From positions 1 to 5,052 of the forward strand of contig JAIELR010000258.1 of assembly GCA_019752835.1 (NCBI GenBank): a DNA stretch of 5,052 bases, read 5' to 3'. Position numbers and translations under genes: made by a program. Below are positions 1 to 3,324 of this stretch, one piece after another; position 1 is the stretch's first letter; each line of letters starts with the position of its first letter. Under the pieces are notes generated by a model. The model saw only the letters and a program-made list of their open reading frames with translations. It did not search any database and was not told where the DNA came from. The stretch comes from Gammaproteobacteria bacterium (GTDB lineage: Bacteria; Pseudomonadota; Gammaproteobacteria; UBA1113).

Positions 1-59
1 ATAAACATTTTAAAGCGAAAAAAATAGTGGCCATTGTCGATAGAAACCTCAATGTGATC
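1..59. other. Left edge, no feature identified
   Basis: AT-rich sequence outside the inverted-repeat segment. Both strands have short open frames that continue off the window or stop inside the left repeat arm. I recognise none of them. It may belong to whatever gene the inverted-repeat segment interrupts, but that cannot be seen here. Confidence 0.4.
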
Positions 60-94
60 GTAAGCGCCTCATAAAAGTTGCTTAAGCGGCTTTC
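60..94 (+). repeat. Left arm of perfect 35-bp inverted repeat
   Basis: This 35-base stretch is the exact reverse complement of 309-343, with no mismatch. The match ends sharply on both sides (59 versus 344, and 95 versus 308). The arm has a partial dyad of its own: 8 of 14 positions agree when its 63-91 part (AGCGCC...GCGGCT) is folded on itself, as is seen in many recombinase sites. That dyad is weak and may be chance. The arm also contains the last codons and the stop codon of the leftward small ORF. Confidence 0.93.
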
Positions 95-240
95 TTATAG
101 ATTTTTTCTTGTGCTTCTGCCCAGTCTTGCTCCTAGGTTTTACTGAATCGTGAGGTTCTAATTTGTAAAACCTTATGCGTATCCTCACGGGGCCATTGTA
201 TTTTCTTATTATTTTTTTGACTTGTGTTTTCTTTGCTCAT
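82..240 (-). pseudogene. Small ORF with internal amber stop, unknown function
   Basis: Reading leftward from the ATG at 240-238, the frame gives 35 residues (MSKENTSQKNNKKIQWPRED at the start, then a basic and polar stretch), a TAG at 135-133, and then in the same frame 16 more residues (EQDWAEAQEKIYKKAA) before TAA at 84-82. The start is well supported: the seven bases GAGGTGA sit four bases before the ATG. Composition on both sides of the TAG looks protein-like and hydrophilic with no membrane segment, which suggests one roughly 52-residue protein broken by a nonsense mutation, or a 35-residue product. The last codons lie inside the left 35-bp repeat arm. I do not recognise the family. Small ORFs often precede large serine recombinase genes, but here the ORF points away from the recombinase remnant. 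Confidence 0.5.
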
Positions 241-244
241 CTCT

Positions 245-251
245 TCACCTC
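245..251 (-). promoter_or_regulatory. Strong Shine-Dalgarno site for the small leftward ORF
   Basis: On the minus strand GAGGTGA (within AGAGGTGAAGAG) is a seven-base match to the complement of the 16S rRNA tail, four bases before the ATG at 240. It is one of the best ribosome sites in the window and supports this short ORF as a real gene, or a once-real one. Confidence 0.6.
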
Positions 252-262
252 TCTATCAAACG

Positions 263-288
263 ATTTTACTCGCTTAACAGGGTGTCAA
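263..288 (-). promoter_or_regulatory. Possible promoter inside the inverted-repeat segment
   Basis: The minus strand has a perfect -35 hexamer TTGACA (288-283) followed by TAAAAT (268-263), which matches five of six -10 positions. The spacer is only 14 bp, well under the usual 16-18, so activity is doubtful. It would transcribe the small ORF starting at 240. If the segment between the repeat arms were flipped, it would read toward the recombinase remnant instead. Confidence 0.3.
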
Positions 289-308
289 ACAAATCAGGGC
301 AGGATCAG

Positions 309-343
309 GAAAGCCGCTTAAGCAACTTTTATGAGGCGCTTAC
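309..343 (-). repeat. Right arm of perfect 35-bp inverted repeat
   Basis: Exact reverse complement of 60-94. It ends two bases before the first codon that I can assign to the recombinase remnant (GAT at 345-347), so the arm boundary and the break in the recombinase gene coincide. Confidence 0.93.
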
Positions 344-344
344 A

Positions 345-482
345 GATATAATTCGACGTGTTGTTAAAAGAATTGAGATGGGAAATGATGAGATCAATGT
401 TGTGTATAAAGTCAATAAATTGCCTGAGCCTAAAAATAATACTGGTATGCAACATTGTTGTAACGGTATGCTGCGTTCTTAG
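345..482 (+). pseudogene. C-terminal remnant of a large serine recombinase
   Basis: The rightward frame reads DIIRRVVKRIEMGNDEINVV and continues YKVNKLPEPKNN...MQHCCNGMLRS to a TAG at 480-482. From memory of the family, large serine recombinases commonly end with this pattern: an (I/L)IRxLVxRIE helix, a D/E-containing strand with VxVVYRV, a proline-rich stretch, and LQHC plus a short basic tail. Here MQHCC fills the last position. Only about 45 residues of a protein normally near 500 remain. The catalytic serine domain and the central recombinase and zinc-ribbon domains are absent, and the frame upstream passes into the 35-bp repeat arm. The gene is therefore broken at or just left of 345. 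Its stop lies 11 bp from the end of the convergent 386-residue gene. The assignment rests on a short C-terminal pattern only. Confidence 0.55.
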
Positions 483-493
483 AGGGCGGCTCT

Positions 494-1654
494 TCAGTAA
501 TGGAGAGCGGCTACTCGACAGGCAAGAGAGGCATATACATGCTGAATAAAGAAGAGGGAAGGATTATGACGAGAAAAACCTTCTTTCTGACTTAACGTTT
601 TATAATATTGGTACTCCTCAGCCGCTAGAATTTCCATTAATTCATCTTTAGCTTCGTCAGGATATTGTCGATGATCAGCAGCTCCTGCCAAAATCACAGT
701 GAAGAGAGAATGTTTCTTAAAAGCAGCTTTCCATGCAGGTAAACTATAATCATTACAAGCAATGCCTTGTATGATAAGAGTAGGACGCGTTAAATTCTCC
801 GTTAAAGTCTCAGATTCAAGATAAGAATCGCTGCCTTTATCATATTCAAACACTATATATTCTTCATCACGAACGTGATAATGGTGGGCTAAGGACGAAG
901 GGTTTAAAAGTTTCACGTGAATCAGTATAGGAGCATTTAAATTTTTGGCTAGTTCCAAAACAACTTTATACGTCCAAAACATAGGAATGCAGGTGCAATT
1001 GCCATGCAGAAGAGTAAACTCCTGACCTACCATTTTAGAGAGGAGCGAGTTACCAATAGCATGAGCTGTGTTTTGAATAAAGTAAACTGAATACAATGAA
1101 AGAAGCTTTCTCAAATGGCTACAAAGTTCATGGGTAAATGTAGAAGATACCTGACCGAAGTGTAATAGTCTCTTGGGAACAAGGTGCCCCTGACGATAAA
1201 ATGAAATTAACGGGCTTGTATTGTTTTCTCCTCGAGCCAAAGTAAGGAGATATGCTTTAATAATGAAAAGTTCATCAGATGTTAATACAAGATTCAAGTT
1301 TTCTTGTTCTAAGGCTTGAGCTAATGAATATTTCTCCCTTGATAATTGGTCTATTTTTTTAGAATTTAATAGAATGTGTATTTTTTTGAAACTATCTAAA
1401 AATTTAAATTTTAAGCTCTCCATATCAAGCAGGGAATTTTGCTTGATATGGATTAAACAAATAGCCCGTATTTGGCAAGCATTTTCCCCTACTAAACTAT
1501 CAAACATTTCTAGGTTATCCTGCTCGAAAGAGGTAATTGCTGCCAAACCAGATTTTACTAAGAAGAAAAAATCTTGTAACTCATTCTTTAAAGTTTTTGT
1601 ATTTTTTGACTGAGCGTCATACGGCAGCAGTTGACTCAAGCAGTAATTCTTCAT
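494..1654 (-). CDS. Hypothetical 386-residue protein, unknown function
   Basis: Leftward ORF starting at ATG 1654-1652 (MKNYCLSQLLPYDAQ) and ending with TGA at 496-494. It is AT-rich, with no signal peptide and no clear transmembrane helix, so it is probably soluble. Residues 1-210 look mostly helical with many Leu and Lys. The second half looks alpha/beta: a central HGNCTCIPMFW motif (217-227) leads into a helix (228-240), followed by a hydrophobic strand (APILIHVKLL, 241-250), a His-rich turn (HHYH, 257-260), a strand ending in EYD (270-272), another strand (PTLIIQGIAC, 291-300) and a further strand (LFTVILAGA, 317-325). A Cys at the start of a helix followed by a His and an acidic residue on strands is how papain-like cysteine peptidases are arranged, but I cannot align it to any family. 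An effector-like role is possible and unproven. The ribosome site is weak (GGA in ACGGACAACAAAG). It has no operon partner in the window. Confidence 0.75.
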   Translation of the reverse strand: MKNYCLSQLLPYDAQSKNTKTLKNELQDFFFLVKSGLAAITSFEQDNLEMFDSLVGENACQIRAICLIHIKQNSLLDMESLKFKFLDSFKKIHILLNSKKIDQLSREKYSLAQALEQENLNLVLTSDELFIIKAYLLTLARGENNTSPLISFYRQGHLVPKRLLHFGQVSSTFTHELCSHLRKLLSLYSVYFIQNTAHAIGNSLLSKMVGQEFTLLHGNCTCIPMFWTYKVVLELAKNLNAPILIHVKLLNPSSLAHHYHVRDEEYIVFEYDKGSDSYLESETLTENLTRPTLIIQGIACNDYSLPAWKAAFKKHSLFTVILAGAADHRQYPDEAKDELMEILAAEEYQYYKTLSQKEGFSRHNPSLFFIQHVYASLACRVAALHY

Positions 1655-1910
1655 CTTTGTTGTCCGTTCTTGAAAAGTTTTCTCTTAAATTATCCTGGGC
1701 TCTAATGTAGTGTACTATCCCTGTGATGTCTGCTTAATACATATTATTTTGTGAACCTAGCAACGAATTGGGGCTGTCGCAAGTTTTAATTTATACGCAA
1801 AGGCATAAACTATGTAGGCGTCACTAGACTGCGAGGGAGTAGAATTGCTTCGAGACAGGCCGCCTCTCATTTTCTGTCATCATTTGTCCTTTTTTTAACT
1901 TGTTGATAGT
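1655..1910. other. Intergenic region with weak promoter and IS-end-like motif
   Basis: No credible gene is seen. On the minus strand GATAAT (1694-1689) matches five of six -10 positions and lies about 35 bp before the 386-residue gene's start, but the matching -35 (TAGTAC) is poor. At 1770-1783 the bases GGGGCTGTCGCAAG resemble the tips of several IS families (compare the GGxxCTGTTGCAAA type of IS6-like elements). No partner end or transposase is present nearby, so at most this is a scar. Confidence 0.35.
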
Positions 1911-1975
1911 GTCGCGTTTTTTTGCAAGACCTTTTGGGACTCCGAGTCCGCTAAAAAGAGCAAAAAATTCGCGAC
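1911..1975 (+). repeat. Palindromic repeat R1 (65 bp)
   Basis: Begins GTCGCG (1911-1916) and ends CGCGAC (1970-1975). Next to these tips TTTTTTTGC faces GCAAAAAATT, giving a terminal stem of about 15 bp with one slipped position. Inside is a second hairpin centred on GGACTCCGAGTCC. The first 59 bp match R2 (3139-3197) without gaps, with 6 differences. The T run precedes and the A run follows the GC stem, the reverse of an intrinsic terminator, so I read this as a dispersed REP- or MITE-like palindromic element. Its full-length tips make it the more complete of the two copies. Confidence 0.8.
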
Positions 1976-2153
1976 AAGTATCGCCTTCAGCGGGAGTGCT
2001 CGTGAGCCCTGCGTCCGCTTACCTCTTCGCTGGCGCTCTGAGGTAAGCTAGCACAATGACTCAACGCCGTGTCGGTTCCCTTGTGTTTCGCCTGCGGCTC
2101 AATACCCGGACCTACGGCTCCTCACGCTCGTCTCACGTCGTGTGCGACTTCGT
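1976..2153. other. GC-rich block without a convincing gene
   Basis: About 60% G+C by hand count of 1981-2160, clearly above the AT-rich 386-residue gene to the left. One rightward frame stays open from 2049 into the ORF at 2154 but has no start with a ribosome site and an Arg/Leu/Ser-rich composition typical of GC-rich noncoding DNA. The block may have come from a different replicon. Confidence 0.4.
2017..2048. repeat. 9-bp perfect stem hairpin in the GC-rich block
   Basis: GCTTACCTC (2017-2025) pairs perfectly with GAGGTAAGC (2040-2048) across a 14-base loop that contains CGCTGGCG. No T run follows on either strand, so it is not an ordinary intrinsic terminator. It could be a protein-binding dyad or a structured RNA piece. 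Its function is unknown. Confidence 0.6.
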
Positions 2154-2294
2154 ATGAAGGCTGTTTATTTCGCATCTTCATGTGTGATGGGTATAGATGA
2201 TATAGAGCGCGCTATACGTGCACAGAGTATACACGATAAGGCCTGCCCTTGCCTAGCCTGCTCTGGCCCAGATGGTAGAGAAAAAATTGAATAA
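2154..2294 (+). CDS. Possible 46-residue Cys-rich small protein
   Basis: ATG at 2154-2156 gives MKAVYFASSCVMGIDDIERA followed by a helix-like stretch and then CPCLACSGPDGREKIE, stopping with TAA at 2292-2294. The three closely spaced cysteines (C-x-C-x-x-C) followed by SGPDG could bind metal, but the protein is too short to assign. There is no Shine-Dalgarno sequence before the ATG, and the frame is open upstream into the GC-rich block, so it could equally be the tail of a decayed larger gene or a chance frame. Its stop overlaps the -35 element of the predicted higA promoter. I do not recognise it. Confidence 0.25.
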   Translation: MKAVYFASSCVMGIDDIERAIRAQSIHDKACPCLACSGPDGREKIE

Positions 2295-2315
2295 AGCGAT
2301 AAAATCTGATACAAA
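2287..2315 (+). promoter_or_regulatory. Predicted promoter of the higA-like gene
   Basis: TTGAAT (2287-2292) and TACAAA (2310-2315) are separated by 17 bp, with four of six matches in each hexamer. The expected transcript start near 2322 would leave a leader of about 59 bases before the preferred ATG at 2381. HigA-type antitoxins usually repress their own promoter, but I see no clear operator palindrome over these hexamers. Confidence 0.4.
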
Positions 2316-2380
2316 TTAAGGGAATACCATTGTCAGACATCGCATTTGCCTTTATTTTTGACAGCATTGGAGAGATTTTT

Positions 2381-2647
2381 ATGGATATACTCCCATCCCC
2401 TTTCCGCCCTGGTGAGCGTCTTAAATGGGAGCTGATAGATTGCATGGGTCTATCCGTGGGTGAGGCGGCGCAGCTGCTGGGACTGACTACGCCCTTTTTA
2501 CAGGAGTTGATAAACGAAAAAGCGCGCATTACGCCGGAGATAGCCCTGCGATTGTCTCGCCTATTAGGAACGAGCATGGATATCTGGATGAGGTTACAAA
2601 ATGACTATGACGCCAGGGCCAACCCCCATGAGGTCGAGCCCCGTTGA
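2381..2647 (+). CDS. higA: HigA/VapI-type XRE-family antitoxin, orphan
   Basis: An 88-residue helix-turn-helix protein of the HigA antidote family. The N-terminus PFRPGERLKWELIDCMGLS (7-25) matches the family's P-x-HPGE-x-L-x-EE-x-L-x-P-x-GLS pattern. The XRE fold follows: SVGEAAQLLGL (25-35) with recognition helix TTPFLQELIN (36-45), then ARITPEIALRLSRLLGTS (48-65) and the characteristic MDIWMRLQNDYD (66-77). Start 2381 is chosen because GGAGAG lies six bases upstream and the family motif begins right after it. A TTG at 2330 would add 17 hydrophobic residues foreign to the family. In canonical loci a RelE-like HigB toxin gene precedes higA. None is encoded between 2154 and 2380 or after 2647, so this is an orphan antitoxin or a stand-alone regulator. 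It probably binds DNA as a dimer and may control itself or a distant toxin gene. Confidence 0.85.
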   Translation: MDILPSPFRPGERLKWELIDCMGLSVGEAAQLLGLTTPFLQELINEKARITPEIALRLSRLLGTSMDIWMRLQNDYDARANPHEVEPR

Positions 2648-2683
2648 AAAAAGCCAAGGGCGCTGTAAAATCAGCGAGCGGTT

Positions 2684-2839
2684 ATGATTGGGCAAGTTTA
2701 CTATGGGGAGCTCTATCACAATGATGTCATTTTCTTTCCCGGGTTACCCTCTATGGACTCGTTTGAAGCTACAACTACAACCCTGATGGTCATCGCGGCT
2801 CTTCAAACTTTCCAACATGCGTTCAGGAGTATTATATGA
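2684..2839 (+). CDS. Doubtful 51-residue ORF before the IHF-like gene
   Basis: The frame from ATG 2684 reads MIGQVYYGELYHNDVIFFPG, then LPSMDSFEATTTTLMVIAAL and a short tail ending FRSII, with TGA at 2837-2839. Its stop is part of an ATGA (2836-2839) whose ATG opens the five-codon reading frame just before the IHF-like gene. The ribosome site is poor (GAGCGG) and I recognise no family. An overlapping +1 frame (2644-2721, ending GYDWASLLWGALSQ) also looks protein-like, so the stretch may be a frameshifted remnant of one gene. It could equally be leader sequence for the downstream gene. Confidence 0.25.
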   Translation: MIGQVYYGELYHNDVIFFPGLPSMDSFEATTTTLMVIAALQTFQHAFRSII

Positions 2840-2853
2840 GAGTGTTATTATGA
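2825..2853 (+). promoter_or_regulatory. Five-codon leader ORF with the best Shine-Dalgarno
   Basis: AGGAG (2825-2829) is ideally placed, six bases before ATG 2836, which opens ATG AGA GTG TTA TTA TGA (MRVLL). Its TGA overlaps the ATG of the IHF-like gene as ATGA (2850-2853), a classic translational-coupling arrangement. The IHF-like start itself has only GAGAG (2839-2843) upstream. Ribosomes may therefore load on the minigene and restart at 2850. Confidence 0.4.
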
Positions 2854-3134
2854 CGTTAACGAAAATTGAGCTTGTACAATTGTTAATCGAGAAACATGCC
2901 TTTTCAAGACGCCAGGCTACATTATTCGTCAGTCAGTTTTTTGAGTTGATGGTACAATCGTTAGAAAAAGGAGAAGAGGTTAAACTCTCGGGATTTGGCA
3001 ATTTTATCACCCGTGACAAAGTGGCTCGTCCAGGACGCAATCCTAAAACACGAGAAAATATTCCTGTCTCTGCGCGTAGAGTGGTTATTTTCCATGCGGG
3101 AAAAACGTTAAAGAAATTGGTTAAACGGGAGTAG
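2850..3134 (+). CDS. ihfA: IHF alpha-like DNA-bending protein (HU/IHF family)
   Basis: A 94-residue member of the HU/IHF family, the usual length. Residues 1-45 form the helical dimerisation part (MTLTKIELVQLLIEKHAFSR...). SGFGNF (47-52) is the family signature. RPGRNPKT (60-67) is the tip of the DNA-binding arm with Pro65 at the intercalating position, and SARRVVIFHAGKTLK (74-88) matches IHF alpha (TARRVVTFRPGQKLK) better than HU or IHF beta. The protein should bind and sharply bend DNA, as a heterodimer with an IHF beta from elsewhere or as a homodimer. Start 2850 fits the family N-terminus. ATG 2817 in the same frame would add 11 atypical residues. The setting is not the usual pheT-ihfA arrangement, so it is probably an accessory paralogue carried on a mobile or plasmid segment. 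R2 begins four bases after its stop. Nucleoid proteins of this type assist transposition and site-specific recombination. Confidence 0.9.
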   Translation: MTLTKIELVQLLIEKHAFSRRQATLFVSQFFELMVQSLEKGEEVKLSGFGNFITRDKVARPGRNPKTRENIPVSARRVVIFHAGKTLKKLVKRE

Positions 3135-3138
3135 TAGC

Positions 3139-3197
3139 GTCGCATTTTTTTGCAAGGCCTTTTGGGACCCCGAGTCTGCCAAAAGGAGCAAAAAATT
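3139..3197 (+). repeat. Palindromic repeat R2 (59 bp), second copy of R1
   Basis: Aligns without gaps to 1911-1969, with 53 of 59 identities. All six differences are transitions. R2 has a perfect inner stem, CCTTTTGG pairing with CCAAAAGG around GAC-CCCGA-GTC, plus the outer TTTTTTGC/GCAAAAAA. It lacks the closing CGCGAC that R1 has, the sequence instead continuing TTGAATACC. It follows the ihfA-like stop by four bases but has the T run before and the A run after the stem, so it does not look like that gene's intrinsic terminator. It lies 17 bp from the left end of the insertion sequence. Confidence 0.8.
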
Positions 3198-3209
3198 TTG
3201 AATACCTTG

Positions 3210-3214
3210 CGTTA
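3210..3214 (+). repeat. CGTTA direct repeat left of the IS (probable target duplication)
   Basis: CGTTA immediately precedes the left terminal repeat, and the same pentamer follows the right terminal repeat at 4889-4893. This fits a 5-bp target duplication. Some IS5-related groups duplicate only 2-4 bp, so the true duplication may be TTA with CG matching by chance. Confidence 0.6.
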
Positions 3215-3232
3215 GTCGCTGTCGGGAAATAG
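3215..3232 (+). repeat. Left terminal inverted repeat of IS copy 1
   Basis: GTCGCTGTCGGGAAATAG is the exact reverse complement of 4871-4888 and recurs identically at 4894-4911 as the start of copy 2. It is the likely transposase binding and cleavage site. Confidence 0.95.
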
Positions 3233-3324
3233 GCAGTCGTTAAGAAAACAGTATAAAAATATAGATTTTCCAAAAAAATAGAGGATAATGCGCGACAAAT
3301 CAATAGGGAAAGAAGAATAAAATC

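Larger units (their letters stand above)
60..343. other. 284-bp inverted-repeat segment (MITE-like or invertible)
   Basis: Two perfect 35-bp inverted arms enclose 214 bp that carry a small leftward ORF with its own strong ribosome binding site and a promoter-like TTGACA. No convincing target-site duplication is visible outside the arms (left flank ...TGATC, right flank AGATA...), which argues against a fresh transposon insertion. The segment abuts the remnant of a serine recombinase gene at its right edge. Two readings fit what is seen: a non-autonomous element (MITE) with long terminal repeats, or a recombinase-type invertible segment whose enzyme has decayed. A simple inverted duplication is a third possibility. 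Confidence 0.6.

Noticed and set aside
222..344. N-terminal part of the open frame that continues into the recombinase remnant
   Set aside because: The stretch MCFLCSSLHLSIKRFYSLNR and onward is antisense to the small leftward ORF and crosses the repeat arm. Only the part after 345 looks like a protein family.
358..549. Rightward 63-codon frame
   Set aside because: Overlaps the recombinase remnant in another frame and the end of the 386-residue gene on the opposite strand, with no family pattern.
1374..1613. Rightward 79-codon frame inside the 386-residue gene
   Set aside because: Antisense shadow of a clearly better ORF, with no ribosome site.
2330..2380. Upstream TTG start for the higA-like gene, with AAGGGA six bases before it
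   Set aside because: It would add 17 hydrophobic residues foreign to the HigA family, and the predicted transcript start (about 2322) falls inside that ribosome site. ATG 2381 with GGAGAG fits better.
2212..2577. Leftward 121-codon frame over the higA-like gene
   Set aside because: Antisense to a recognisable HigA protein, with composition typical of a shadow frame.
2644..2724. 26-codon frame starting at a TTG that overlaps the higA stop
   Set aside because: Too short, no ribosome site, no recognisable family. Kept only as a hint that the stretch may be a frameshifted remnant.
2817..2849. In-frame ATG upstream of the IHF-like start
   Set aside because: Adds 11 residues not found in IHF proteins and has no Shine-Dalgarno before it; the AGGAG lies after this ATG.
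3139..3197. R2 as an intrinsic terminator for the IHF-like gene
   Set aside because: On both strands the T run precedes and the A run follows the stem, the reverse of a terminator, and a near-identical copy exists at R1 with no gene end beside it.
2933..3303. Leftward frames over the end of the IHF-like gene, R2 and the IS left end (2933-3145 and 3121-3303)
   Set aside because: Shadows of a well-supported gene, or frames made of repeat DNA. No family features.
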